Below, in pieces: positions 41,800 through 50,791 of a stretch of DNA of 64,000 nt (position 1 is its first letter; every line of letters starts with the position of its first letter). The position numbers and the translations under genes are program-made. A model generated the notes under the pieces. That model saw only the letters and a program-made list of their open reading frames with translations. It was not told the DNA's origin and did no database searches. The stretch covers positions 1 through 64,000 of the forward strand of contig NZ_RBZU01000018.1 in the NCBI RefSeq assembly GCF_003628125.1, given 5' to 3'. Source of the DNA: Pararobbsia silviterrae. GTDB lineage: Bacteria > Pseudomonadota > Gammaproteobacteria > Burkholderiales > Burkholderiaceae.

Positions 41800-41876
41800 G
41801 GGCTCTGGGCTCTGTGCTCTGTGCTCTGTGCTCTGTGCTCTGTGCTCTGTGCTCTGTGCTCCGGGCTCCGGGCTCC
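41800..41876. repeat. 7-bp tandem repeat, 11 copies
   Basis: Units are GGGCTCT x2 (41800-41813), GTGCTCT x6 (41814-41855), GTGCTCC (41856-41862) and GGGCTCC x2 (41863-41876). Perfect period of 7 with three unit variants grouped in blocks, the pattern expected of stepwise slippage. It lies 20 bp after the stop of the FAD-linked dehydrogenase gene. Confidence 0.95.
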
Positions 41877-41953
41877 GGGCGCTGGCCAATGCCGCCGGGC
41901 GCCGAGCCGAGCGCCGAGCCGACCGCCAAGCGACCGCCCGGCGCCGCACAACC

Positions 41954-42013
41954 GTCACGCTCCGTCACGCTCCGTCACGATCTGCCACGTTCCGCCACGA
42001 TCTGCCGCCGCGC
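41954..42013. repeat. 10-bp tandem repeat, about five to six copies
   Basis: Units of the form CGTCACGCTC, CGTCACGATC, TGCCACGTTC and CGCCACGATC run in 10-bp register. They share CAC at a fixed position. It is less perfect than the 7-bp array next to it. Confidence 0.7.
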
Positions 42014-42132
42014 GGCTGCGGCCCCCGCCTCCCCGGCCACGGGGTAAGCGAGCGTAGGGTCGCCGCGCTTTCGCCGGTCACGCGGTTGCGCTAGGCTTGC
42101 GAACAACGTGAGGTCTCGTCGTGAGGTGAACG

Positions 42133-42807
42133 ATGTGTGGTCGCATCGCGCAATATCGGGACGCGCGCGCCTACGCGCATGCGCTGACGTTGACGAGCCC
42201 GGTCTATCTGTTCGATCCGGCGGACCGCCGGCCCGGGTTCAATCTCGCGCCGGGCGCGCATCCGCTCGCGGTGCTGCCCGATCAGAGCATCCGGGCGATC
42301 CGCTGGGGCTATCGGCCCGCCTGGGCGGCCGAACAGCATCTTCCGCAAGCCATTCATGCGCGCTCGGACAGCGCCGCCTCGTCGGGCTATTTCCGCGACA
42401 TGTGGCGCAGCGGACGCATCATCATTCCGCTCGACGGCTGGTACGAATGGCGCAACGAAGGCGGCCGATCGCAGCCCTACTTCGTCCACCCGCGCGAGGA
42501 CGGCCCCGTGCTCGTCGCGGGACTCTCGAACGTCGCGAATCCGCTCGATCATCTGCGCGGCGACGGCCTCGTGCTCGTAACGATCGCGAACGCGGGCGGC
42601 CTCGTCGACGCGCACAGCCAGCGTCCGCTCGTGCTCGGCGCGCACGACGCCCAACGCTGGCTCGATGCGTCGCTCGACGCGCCCGATGTGGCCGATCTCG
42701 CGCGACCCGCGCGCGGCGACGCGGACGGCCTCGTTTGGCATCGCGTGAGTCCGAACGTCAATCGCGCAACCTCCGACGAAGCGACGTTGATCGAAACGAT
42801 CGACTGA
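42133..42807 (+). CDS. SRAP / YedK-type DNA-protein crosslink protein, diverged
   Basis: 224 residues. Cys2 (MCGR), which attacks abasic sites to form a stable thiazolidine crosslink, is present once Met is removed; Glu105 (DGWYEW) and His161 (DAHSQRPL) match the E. coli YedK active site. At position 75, where YedK has the conserved asparagine (NAR), this protein has histidine (IHARSD). It should shield abasic sites in single-stranded DNA, but the substitution makes activity uncertain. GAGGTGAACG precedes the ATG. Confidence 0.9.
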   Translation: MCGRIAQYRDARAYAHALTLTSPVYLFDPADRRPGFNLAPGAHPLAVLPDQSIRAIRWGYRPAWAAEQHLPQAIHARSDSAASSGYFRDMWRSGRIIIPLDGWYEWRNEGGRSQPYFVHPREDGPVLVAGLSNVANPLDHLRGDGLVLVTIANAGGLVDAHSQRPLVLGAHDAQRWLDASLDAPDVADLARPARGDADGLVWHRVSPNVNRATSDEATLIETID

Positions 42808-42997
42808 GGTCGCGGGCACGGTATCCCACGCGGCGCGGTCGGCAAGTTTCTTGGAGCCGGCCCGACGCGATCAGCCCATGCCGGCGCACACCGATCGAAC
42901 GTCAACGTGCCGGCTCGCGTTGCCGGCCGATATGAAACCATAACCGGCACAGATCGCATCGATGGCGGGGAACTCGCGACGGCAGCACGTGCCGCGA

Positions 42998-43037
42998 TCT
43001 TGGCGTCTTGGCGTCTTGGCGTCTTGGCGTCTTGGCG
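42998..43037. repeat. 8-bp tandem repeat, five perfect copies
   Basis: TCTTGGCG is repeated five times without a mismatch (42998-43037). It lies 75 bp before the LacI-type palindrome, so copy-number change would alter spacing of anything upstream but not between operator and gene. Confidence 0.95.
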
Positions 43038-43111
43038 TCTCGACACCCGAATTCAAACGCCTCGGGGTTCCCGAACGCGCGCCTCGAACACGCGATCGCC
43101 CCGCGGCGCGC

Positions 43112-43127
43112 ATGGTAGCGCTACCAT
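43112..43127. promoter_or_regulatory. LacI/GalR-type operator palindrome
   Basis: Perfect 16-bp palindrome ATGGTAGCGCTACCAT with a central CG step, the form bound by LacI/GalR-family repressors (similar to gluconate operators ATGATAGCGCTATCAT as I recall them). It lies 79 bp upstream of a LacI-family gene, which suggests autoregulation. Confidence 0.75.
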
Positions 43128-43205
43128 AGCGAGATTCGTGAATCGGACGGATCTCACGGCGGTTTTCGTACCCGACACGGCGCGGCCGGGCTTCCCTTCG
43201 AACGC

Positions 43206-44483
43206 ATGCAAGGCGATACTCGCGCGATGAAAAAAAATCTGACCGGCGATGCCAAGCCGGCCGAATGGCCGGTCAACCCGAACACATCGAAAGCCGCCAA
43301 GCGTACGGCGGCCCAGCCTGACACCACGAACGCCGTGCCGTCCGGCACCGTTTCGCGCGTGATCCGACGCAGCAAAGAGCAGGCGCCGCGCCATGCGGCA
43401 AGCGCCGCCGTCGCCCCCGTACCGGGGAGCGCGCTCGCGGACGCCGAAACCGGCGCCGCGACACGACGCAAACCGCACCGCCGCCGGCCGACCGGCCGCG
43501 TGACGATCGCCGACGTGGCCAAACATGCGAACGTGAGCCCGATGACTGTCTCGCGCGCGCTCAAGAACCCCGCTCAGGTCCTGCCCGAAGCCCGCGCGCG
43601 CGTCGAGGCGGCGGTCGTCGCGCTCGGCTACGTGCCGAGCCACGCCGCGCGCACGCTCGCGTCGGCACGCTCACGCGTGGTCGGCGTACTCGTCCCGTCG
43701 CTCACCAACGCCGTGTTCGTCGAGACGCTCGCGGGCATCCAGGACTGTCTCGGCGCCGCCGGCTATCAATTCCTGATCGGCAACACGAGCTATTCGTCGG
43801 CCAAACAGACCGAATTGCTGTCGATGTACCTCACGCATGCGCCCGACGGGTTTCTGGTGACGGGGATCGACGAATCCGACGCGATCCGCGAACGGCTCGC
43901 GGCCGCGCGCGTGCCCGTCGTCCATATGTACGACCTGAGCCGCGATCCGTCCGAATGGACGGTCGGCTTCTCCCAACAGAATGCAGGCTACGCGATCACG
44001 CAATACCTGCTCGAACGCGGCTACCGCCGGCCCGGTTTTATCGCGGCGCAGCTCGACCCGCGCACCATGCGCCGCCGCACGGGCTTTCGCCGCGCGCTGC
44101 GCGACGCGGGCCTCGATCCCGATCTCGAAGTGCTGACGCCCGAGCCGTCGAGCGTCGGACTCGGCACGCGGCTGCTCGTCGAGATGCTCGAACGCGCGCC
44201 CGATTGCGACGCGATTTTCTGCAACAACGACGACCTCGCGCTCGGCGCCCTCTTCGAATGCCAGCGGCTCGGGATCCGTGTGCCCGATCAGCTTGCCATC
44301 GCGGGATTCAACGACCTGCCGTCCTCGGCGTGGTCGACGCCTTCGATCACGACCGTCACGACGCCGCGCTATCAGATCGGCTTTCAGGCCGCGCAGATGT
44401 TGCTGCAAATCCTCGAAGGCAAGACGCCGAAGAAGAACCGGATCGATCTCGGGTTCACGCTGACGCCGCGGCAAAGCGCTTGA
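43206..44483 (+). CDS. LacI-family transcriptional regulator with long N-terminal extension
   Basis: 425 residues. The LacI helix-turn-helix is VTIADVAKHANVSPMTVSRA (99-118), followed by the periplasmic-binding-protein-like effector domain (VVGVLVPSLTNAVFVETL to LGFTLTPRQS). It resembles GntR-type gluconate repressors. About 97 residues of low-complexity Ala/Pro/Arg/Lys sequence precede the DNA-binding domain, where most relatives start within ~10 residues. The ATG at residue 8 or a later unmarked start are possible. No sugar operon adjoins on the same strand. The upstream palindrome is the likely operator. Confidence 0.88.
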   Translation: MQGDTRAMKKNLTGDAKPAEWPVNPNTSKAAKRTAAQPDTTNAVPSGTVSRVIRRSKEQAPRHAASAAVAPVPGSALADAETGAATRRKPHRRRPTGRVTIADVAKHANVSPMTVSRALKNPAQVLPEARARVEAAVVALGYVPSHAARTLASARSRVVGVLVPSLTNAVFVETLAGIQDCLGAAGYQFLIGNTSYSSAKQTELLSMYLTHAPDGFLVTGIDESDAIRERLAAARVPVVHMYDLSRDPSEWTVGFSQQNAGYAITQYLLERGYRRPGFIAAQLDPRTMRRRTGFRRALRDAGLDPDLEVLTPEPSSVGLGTRLLVEMLERAPDCDAIFCNNDDLALGALFECQRLGIRVPDQLAIAGFNDLPSSAWSTPSITTVTTPRYQIGFQAAQMLLQILEGKTPKKNRIDLGFTLTPRQSA

Positions 44484-44709
44484 ACGCGGCGCGCGCATCT
44501 TGCCCCGCTGCGGCATCACGCGACGCGCAGGGATACACGCGTCTGCACGCGAACGCACGCAGACGTGCGCGCTACCCAGCGGATCGCACGCGGGTCAGAA
44601 ACGATTGTGGGGGGAGTGTGCCGGACGCGGCCTGATTCGGTGTCTCGCCGCACGGGCGGCGGCATGCGCACAGGCGCGGCGGCATGCCACGCCTGTGTGA
44701 CGCGATCGG

Positions 44710-45057
44710 CTATCGAGCGAGGTCGGGCCGGACCCGCAGGATCGCGGCTTCCTCGTCCTCGACGAGTTTGGTTTTCTCTTCCGTCGGCAAATCGACGATC
44801 ATGCGGCCATCCGGCAAGCGCCCAAACTTGCGGAAGAGGCTTTTGAACGCCTCCTGAGACAACATCCACTCGCGCAGCAGGCGATCGCGCTCCTCGAGCA
44901 AGTTGTCGCGGCGTTTGACCTCCAGTCGCAGATGCGCAATCTCATTCGCGAGATTCTGTTCGAGCACATCGTCGTTCTCGAGCGGCAATATAGGCCGCGA
45001 GCCGATCCGATTCTCGATATCTGCGCCCGGTTGCTGGCCGTATACGAACATACCCAT
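44710..45057 (-). CDS. hypothetical protein with coiled-coil centre
   Basis: 115 residues from ATG 45057, which has GGAGG eight to nine bases upstream; a TTG at 45072 is an alternative. After a disordered start (MGMFVYGQQPGADIENRIG), residues ~30-75 form a charged heptad-rich helix (EIAHLRLEVKRRDNLLEERD, then RLLREWMLSQEAFKSLFRKF), and the tail is acidic then basic (LVEDEEAAILRVRPDLAR). No family recognised. Its upstream side is a long AT-rich region. Confidence 0.7.
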   Translation of the reverse strand: MGMFVYGQQPGADIENRIGSRPILPLENDDVLEQNLANEIAHLRLEVKRRDNLLEERDRLLREWMLSQEAFKSLFRKFGRLPDGRMIVDLPTEEKTKLVEDEEAAILRVRPDLAR

Positions 45058-45728
45058 CGTGCGGTCCTCCAATTCGATGCACCATTTCCTTCCAAAATCA
45101 CCAGTCCGCGTAGACTAACTCGTCCTAATTAATTTAGAAAGCGCGCTTCGATGAAATTTAATGACGAACCTTCTACTTTCTTTCAACCCTTCTATTTGAA
45201 AGCGCACTCTTAAGCGTCATCTGAAGACATCGGGCGTCTCGACCGACCGCTTGAAACACGCGGAAAAATCCACCGACGCGCCGCCCCGGTGTTCCGCAAA
45301 CGTTCACGAAAACGATTTCATCGGCACGATTAACTTAATATCCTTATCGAAATAAATGGTATGCAATCAGGCATACCGAAATGACCCCTCCGCGTTATTT
45401 CATTTAAATAAAACGGTAACAATAAACCCTGTCAGCGAAAAACCCTAAAGATCGGAAGGATGTTGAAACCCAATAAAAGTACGCACGTTCGTTCAGCGTG
45501 ACCGGTTTTGGCCCAGACATCCCGGTATATTTTGCCGACCTCAACGGCGGACTTTGAGGACGAATCGAAACGAACCACGGCTTCGACGCTTCTCAGATCG
45601 CCTCGACATGCCTACACTTCGCACTGGTATACAAGTTACGACCTTCGGCTGACGCACGCACCGCGCGGCCGTCGGCGACCGCGCGCGGATGTCCCGTGCG
45701 CGGGCCATTCGATATCGAGGAGAACAGC
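45058..45728. other. AT-rich divergent intergenic region
   Basis: 671 bp between the hypothetical protein and the aldo/keto reductase. The part from 45110 to 45480 is far more AT-rich than the surrounding genes (for example TTATTTCATTTAAATAAAAC). It contains an inverted repeat GGTATGC-6-GCATACC (45358-45377). No gene or clear sigma-70 promoter was identified; it may bind H-NS-like or IHF proteins. Confidence 0.5.
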
Positions 45729-46709
45729 GTGCAGAAGCGTCCTTTTGGTCAAACAGGCTGGCAGGTGTCGGAAATCGGATTCGGCGCGTGGGCGATCGGC
45801 GGAAGCTGGGGCGACGTGTCGGACCGCGACGCCGAAGCCGCGCTGAACGCGGCGCTCGATGAGGGCATGACCTTCATCGACACGGCGGACGTCTATGGCG
45901 ACGGCCGCTCCGAGCGGCTCATCGCGCGCGTGCTCAAATCACGCGGCCGCGACGGCATCGTCGTCGCGACGAAGGCCGGCCGCAAGATCAACCCGCACGT
46001 GTCGGCCGGCTATACGCCGGCGGCGATCGAGGGCTACATCGACGCCTCGCTGCGCAATCTCGAAGTCGACGCGCTCGACCTCGTCCAGCTCCACTGCCCG
46101 CCCGTCGAGGTCTACTACCGGCCCGAGATCTTCGAAGCGCTCGACAAGATGGTGGCCAAGGGCAAGCTCAAGGCGTACGGCGTGTCGGTCGAGAAGATCG
46201 AGGAAGCGCTCAAGGCGCTCGAATACCCGATCACGAGCGTGCAAATCATCTTCAATATGTTTCGCCAGCGTCCGATCGAGCGCTTCTTCGCGCGCGCGCA
46301 CGAGCAGCAGGTCGCGATCATCGCGCGCGTGCCGCTCGCCAGCGGCCTGCTGACCGGCAAGCTGTCGGCGCAAAGCACGTTCGCGGCCGACGACCACCGG
46401 CAGTTCAATCGCCACGGCGAAGCGTTCGACGTCGGCGAGACGTTCTCGGGCGTGCCCTACGAAATCGGTCTGAAGGCCGTCGAGGAACTACGTGCGGTCG
46501 CGGGCAGCGTGCCGCTCGCCCAGTTCGCCTTGCGCTGGATCCTGATGTTCGACGCCGTCACGGTCGCGATTCCGGGTGCGAAGAATCGCGAGCAGGCGGC
46601 CGGCAATGCGGCGGCCGCGGGACTGCCCGCGCTGTCGGATGCGCAGATGAACGCGATCCGCGATATCTATACGCGCCTGGTCAAGCCGCACGTTCACCAG
46701 CGCTGGTAA
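45729..46709 (+). CDS. aldo/keto reductase
   Basis: 326 residues from GTG 45729, preceded by GAGGAGAACAGC. The catalytic tetrad of the AKR fold is visible: Asp/Tyr in FIDTADVYGDGRSE, Lys in VVATKAGR, His in DLVQLHCPP. C-terminal NADPH-binding residues lie in VAIPGAKNREQAAGN. It is a cytosolic carbonyl reductase of the YajO/GdhX-like group; substrate unknown. It is convergent with the uronate-dehydrogenase-like gene (234 bp apart). Confidence 0.93.
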   Translation: MQKRPFGQTGWQVSEIGFGAWAIGGSWGDVSDRDAEAALNAALDEGMTFIDTADVYGDGRSERLIARVLKSRGRDGIVVATKAGRKINPHVSAGYTPAAIEGYIDASLRNLEVDALDLVQLHCPPVEVYYRPEIFEALDKMVAKGKLKAYGVSVEKIEEALKALEYPITSVQIIFNMFRQRPIERFFARAHEQQVAIIARVPLASGLLTGKLSAQSTFAADDHRQFNRHGEAFDVGETFSGVPYEIGLKAVEELRAVAGSVPLAQFALRWILMFDAVTVAIPGAKNREQAAGNAAAAGLPALSDAQMNAIRDIYTRLVKPHVHQRW

Positions 46710-46943
46710 TTCGATTGCCGGCCGGTCGCTCGATTGCGTGCCGGCTGAGTACCGCTCGATACCGCTCGATGGCGGACCGCGATCGAGCGGCCTGCCTGGC
46801 CTGTCTTGGCGGCGCTCGACGCATCGCCACGGCCGGCCCATCTCGGCACGCGCCGAAACGTCTCGCCACGTATCCGAGCAAGCGGTCCGGCTCGTACACC
46901 CGGACGCTGGGACGCCCGCGACGGGGCCGCCGCGACCGCTGCC

Positions 46944-47756
46944 TCAGCGATCGCCCTCGCGCGCGGCGGCGCCGTCGGTGAACCCCTCCGACGCGTAGTC
47001 GCCGCCCTGCAGCAACGCATCGAGCGGGTTCGCGGGCGGCGACGCGTTCGCGAGGATCGCCGCCGCGTAGTCTTCCGCGTTGTCGAGCGCGCGATACCCG
47101 AGCCGCGACGTGCTGTTGTCCCACCACGCACGCGTATTCGCCGAGATGCCGAATGCGATGTCGAAGCCGAGCGCCCGCACATCGATACCGGCGTCGATAA
47201 AGCCGCAGAGGTCGCGCGGCGACAGCCATGTGCTCAGATGCCGCTCCGACACGGGCAGCGGCACGCTCGATCCGATCCGCAGACACAGCGACTCGACGCC
47301 GTGCTTCTCCCAGTACATGCGCGCGAGCGCCTCGCCCCAGACCTTGCTGACCCCGTAATAGCCGTCCGGATTGACCGGCGCATGCGTATCGATCCGCGTC
47401 CCCGAGTGATACATCCCGACGACGTGGTTACTGCTCGCGAACAGGATCCGGCGCACGCCCTGCATGCGCGCGGTCTCGTAAAGCTGGCCGACGCCCTCGA
47501 CGTTCGGCCCGAGAATCGCGTCGAGATCGTGATTCCACGGATTGCCCGCGAGATGAACGACCACGCGCACGCCCTTGAGCACGCGTTCGAGAAACGCCGG
47601 ATCGAGCAGATCGCCGATCACGATCGTCTCGTTCGGCGCGGCGTCGCCGAGCGGCCGGATATCGCAAAGCGTGACCGCGCGTCCCGACGCGCGCCAATGC
47701 GCGCGCAGAACGGTGCCGACGCGTCCGCCGGCGCCCGTGACAAGAATGTCGTTCAT
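46944..47756 (-). CDS. NAD-dependent epimerase/dehydratase family, uronate-dehydrogenase-like
   Basis: 270 residues, extended SDR. The NAD loop is TGAGGRVGTVLR (7-18). FASSNHVVGMYHSGTRIDT strongly resembles uronate dehydrogenases (FASSNHVIGF). The catalytic YxxxK is YYGVSKVWGE. Uronate dehydrogenase oxidises galacturonate/glucuronate to aldarolactones. It is the last gene of the ABC operon, 25 bp after the permease, which suggests that the importer supplies its substrate or a related sugar acid; but the ABC family is not a typical uronate importer. ATG 47756 starts the domain. Confidence 0.85.
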   Translation of the reverse strand: MNDILVTGAGGRVGTVLRAHWRASGRAVTLCDIRPLGDAAPNETIVIGDLLDPAFLERVLKGVRVVVHLAGNPWNHDLDAILGPNVEGVGQLYETARMQGVRRILFASSNHVVGMYHSGTRIDTHAPVNPDGYYGVSKVWGEALARMYWEKHGVESLCLRIGSSVPLPVSERHLSTWLSPRDLCGFIDAGIDVRALGFDIAFGISANTRAWWDNSTSRLGYRALDNAEDYAAAILANASPPANPLDALLQGGDYASEGFTDGAAAREGDR

Positions 47757-47781
47757 CGAAGATTCCGAGTAGGCGTGCGGC

Positions 47782-48699
47782 TCACGCGTCATGACGCGTT
47801 TGCTTGACGCGGCTGACCAGTTGGGTCGGGCTCACGAACTGCAGCGCGATGATGACCCAGACGAGCGTGATGACCATATAGATCATCGCCATCGCATCGA
47901 TCGATTGCGGTGCGCGCACCCCCGTCGAGAACACGGCGTAGTAGAGCGCGACGACCAGCGTCTGCGTGCCGGGCCCTGCCGTGAAGAACGTCAGCTCGAA
48001 CATCCCGATCGTGCGCACGAGCACGAGCAGACCGGCGGCGAGCATGCCGGGCACGAGCAAGGGCAGCAGCACGTGGCGGAAATAGCGCGCGGTCGTCGCG
48101 CCGAACACGCGCGCGGCCGCTTCGAGGTTCGGATCGATCTGCTCGATGAACGGCGTCATGACGAGAATCACGAACGGCAGCGACGGTACGAGATTCGCGA
48201 GGATCACGCCGCTCAGCGTGCCCGCGAGCCCGACCTTGTACATCGCGGTCGCCATCGGAATCCCGTACGTGACGGGCGGCACCATGAGCGGCAAGAGGAA
48301 CACCAGCATGACGAGCCGCTTGCCCGGAAACGCGACGCGCGCGAGCGCATACGCGGCGGGCACGCCGAACACGATCGACAGAATGACGACCGCGCCGACG
48401 ACCTCGACGGTCACGCGCAACACGGACGCCAGCTGAAAGTCGTTCCAGGCCTGCGCATACCAATGCGCGGTCAGCCCCTCGGGCAGCGGCGTTCCGAACC
48501 AGCGCGTCGCGAACGAATTCATCGCGACCGTCGCGATCATCATCAGCACGTTGAGCAGGAAGAACGCCATGACGCCCCAGACGAGCGCGCGGTACACGAC
48601 CGTGGCGGCCGACTTCGGCGCCCGCGCGGGCCGGCCGCTCGCGAAACCCGGCGCGGCGGCCGGATCGTCGATTTTGACTGCGGTGGGCGAAGGATTCAT
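47782..48699 (-). CDS. ABC transporter permease (PotC-like)
   Basis: 305 residues. After a ~30-residue cytosolic start come six membrane segments and the cytoplasmic EAA loop LEAAARVFGATTARYFRHVL, which contacts the ATPase. Type I importer permease of the spermidine/putrescine-iron-thiamine group. Its ATG overlaps the stop of the upstream permease (ATGA, 48696-48699). Confidence 0.92.
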   Translation of the reverse strand: MNPSPTAVKIDDPAAAPGFASGRPARAPKSAATVVYRALVWGVMAFFLLNVLMMIATVAMNSFATRWFGTPLPEGLTAHWYAQAWNDFQLASVLRVTVEVVGAVVILSIVFGVPAAYALARVAFPGKRLVMLVFLLPLMVPPVTYGIPMATAMYKVGLAGTLSGVILANLVPSLPFVILVMTPFIEQIDPNLEAAARVFGATTARYFRHVLLPLLVPGMLAAGLLVLVRTIGMFELTFFTAGPGTQTLVVALYYAVFSTGVRAPQSIDAMAMIYMVITLVWVIIALQFVSPTQLVSRVKQTRHDA

Positions 48700-49586
48700 C
48701 CCTTGCCTCCTGTCGTGGGTCCGCTATAAAACGCGCGGCGCGCCGTCAGCATGCCTGCGACGATCAGCAACTGCACCGCGCCCATGACGATCGCGATCGC
48801 CGACGCCATCGGATAGTCGTAGTTCTCGAACGCCGCCTCGTACGCGGCGATCGACGTCACGCGCGTGGGTCCGGCCGGCGCGCCGAGCAGCACGGCCGAC
48901 GGGAACACCGAGAACGCCTGCACGAACGACAGGCATGCGGCCATCGTGAGCCCCGGCACGAGCAGCGGCATATAGATATGGCGGAACTGCGACCACGGGC
49001 TCGCGCCGAGCGTCGACGCCGCGCGCGCGAGCGTCGGATCGATGCCGGTCACGTACGACAGCACGAGCAGGAACGCAAACGGGAAACCCGAGATCACGAG
49101 CGAGATCAGCACGCCCCAATAGTTGTGCGTGAGGCGGACTTCGTCGCTATACAGATGCAGCCCATGGAGCGCCTGCGGAAACCAGCCGTTCGGACTGAAA
49201 TACGTGAGCATGCCGTCGGCGATCAGGACCGTGCCGAGCGTCACGGGCACGACGAGCAGCGTCGTCACGATCTTCTGGTACGGCGAGCTCTTGCGCAGCG
49301 CGAACGCGACGGGCAGCGCGCCGAGCACATTGATCAGCGTCGACGGCACGGCGAGCTTGAGCGTCACGATGATCGTCGGCCACATCGACGTATCGGTGAA
49401 GAAGCGTGCGTAATTCGACCACGCACCGCCGGTCCCGTCGGCCGACGTCAGCGACAGCGCGACGCCATAGACGAACGGGTAGACGAACAACGCGATCAGG
49501 GCAAGCAAGGCAGGCGTGACGAGCCACGCCTTGGGATCGGGCCAGCGCAGCCACGCGCGGGCCGGCGCGGAAATCGGTGTCGCCAT
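48696..49586 (-). CDS. ABC transporter permease (PotB-like)
   Basis: 296 residues from ATG 49586, six membrane segments. The first is LVTPALLALIALFVYPFVYG. The EAA loop is ARAASTLGASPWSQFRHIYM. ATG shares one base with the ATPase stop (TGATG), so the operon is tightly coupled. The frame extends upstream inside the ATPase gene; that part is not coding. Confidence 0.92.
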   Translation of the reverse strand: MATPISAPARAWLRWPDPKAWLVTPALLALIALFVYPFVYGVALSLTSADGTGGAWSNYARFFTDTSMWPTIIVTLKLAVPSTLINVLGALPVAFALRKSSPYQKIVTTLLVVPVTLGTVLIADGMLTYFSPNGWFPQALHGLHLYSDEVRLTHNYWGVLISLVISGFPFAFLLVLSYVTGIDPTLARAASTLGASPWSQFRHIYMPLLVPGLTMAACLSFVQAFSVFPSAVLLGAPAGPTRVTSIAAYEAAFENYDYPMASAIAIVMGAVQLLIVAGMLTARRAFYSGPTTGGKG

Positions 49587-50671
49587 CACGCCCCCTCGGC
49601 CGGGTAGACGAGCACGCGATCGGGCGCGATGCGCAACGACAGCGTTTCGCCGACCTGGGCATCGCCCGGGATCCGCGCGAACAGCGCGCCGAACGGCGCG
49701 CGCACGCGCAGCAACGACTCGCGGCCGCCGTATTCGACCGTCTCGACGACCGCGTCGAAACCGTTCTCGTCGGCCGTGCCGCGCTCGCACCGCTCGAAAT
49801 CGTCCGGACGCATCGCCACGCTCACGCGGCCCGGGCCGAGCGGTTCGAGCGTCGTACCGCGCAGCACGCTCGCGCCCGACTTGAGCGTCGCGCGCGCATC
49901 GACGACCGCGCCGAGTTCGAACGACACGACATTGCGATAGCCGACGAAACGCGCGACATGCAGGTTCGACGGACGCCGGTAGACCTCACGCGGGGTGCCG
50001 ATCTGCTGGACGGCGCCTTCGCGCATGACGACGATGCGGTCGGCCATCGAGAGCGCTTCATCCTGGTCGTGCGTGACGTAGATCGTCGCGCGTTCGAGCT
50101 CGCCGTGAATCCGGCGGATTTCACCGCGCATCTCGATGCGCAGCTTCGTATCGAGGTTCGACAGCGGCTCGTCCATGAGCACGAGCGGCGGTTCGATGAC
50201 GATCGCACGCGCGATCGCGACGCGCTGCTGCTGTCCGCCCGACAACTGGCCCGGCAGCTTGCGCTCGTGCCCGACGAGCTGCACGAGTTCGAGCGCCTTG
50301 CGCGCGCGCTCGGAGATCTCGCGCGCCGACACGCCGCGCATGCGCAACCCGAAGCCGACGTTGTCGAGCACGCTCATATGCGGAAACAGCGCGTAGTTCT
50401 GGAAGACCATGCCGAAGCCGCGTTTCTCGGGCGGCAGCACGTCGATACGGGTGTCGTCGAGCCAGATGCCGCCGCTCGTCAACGCGTTGAGGCCCGCAAT
50501 GCAGTTGAGCGCCGTCGATTTGCCGCAGCCCGACGGGCCGAGCAATGCGATGAATTCACCGCGCCGCACATCGAGATCGAGTCCCTTGAGCGCGGCGACG
50601 GCCTGCCCTTCTGCGTTCGTGAAACTGCGGCTCACGGCGTCGAGCCGAAGCTGCTGGAAAGTCTGATTCAT
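49586..50671 (-). CDS. ABC transporter ATPase (PotA/FbpC-like)
   Basis: 361 residues. Walker A is GPSGCGKST, the Q-loop is [11 protein letters not shown], the signature is [14 protein letters not shown], Walker B is VLMDEPLSN and the switch His lies in VTHDQDEA. The C-terminal TOBE domain has [11 protein letters not shown] and GGRESLLRV. Energises the two permeases. It follows the binding-protein gene by 120 bp. Confidence 0.95.
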   Translation of the reverse strand: MNQTFQQLRLDAVSRSFTNAEGQAVAALKGLDLDVRRGEFIALLGPSGCGKSTALNCIAGLNALTSGGIWLDDTRIDVLPPEKRGFGMVFQNYALFPHMSVLDNVGFGLRMRGVSAREISERARKALELVQLVGHERKLPGQLSGGQQQRVAIARAIVIEPPLVLMDEPLSNLDTKLRIEMRGEIRRIHGELERATIYVTHDQDEALSMADRIVVMREGAVQQIGTPREVYRRPSNLHVARFVGYRNVVSFELGAVVDARATLKSGASVLRGTTLEPLGPGRVSVAMRPDDFERCERGTADENGFDAVVETVEYGGRESLLRVRAPFGALFARIPGDAQVGETLSLRIAPDRVLVYPAEGA

Positions 50672-50791
50672 GACGAATGTCCTTGTTCGACGCGTGCGGA
50701 CCGGACGCGTGTCCGGTCTGCGCGAGCGCGTCCCCGCGCACGAGGCGCGCGGCGTGGCGCGGATCGCGCACGCGCCGCGCGTGCGCCCCGT

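Larger units (their letters stand above)
41780..42132. other. spacer with two tandem-repeat arrays
   Basis: This 353-bp gap holds the heptanucleotide array (41800-41876) and a decanucleotide array (about 41954-42013); see separate entries. The rest has no accepted gene. Frames here that encode STEHRAQ repeats are by-products of the 7-bp unit. Confidence 0.6.
42808..43205. other. spacer with 8-bp repeat and palindromic operator
   Basis: 398 bp before the LacI-family gene. Contains the octanucleotide array 42998-43037 and the palindrome 43112-43127, each listed separately. No coding frame was accepted. Confidence 0.6.

Noticed and set aside
41800..43037. CRISPR array
   Set aside because: Units are 7, 8 and 10 bp with no spacers and no cas genes nearby; these are simple tandem repeats.
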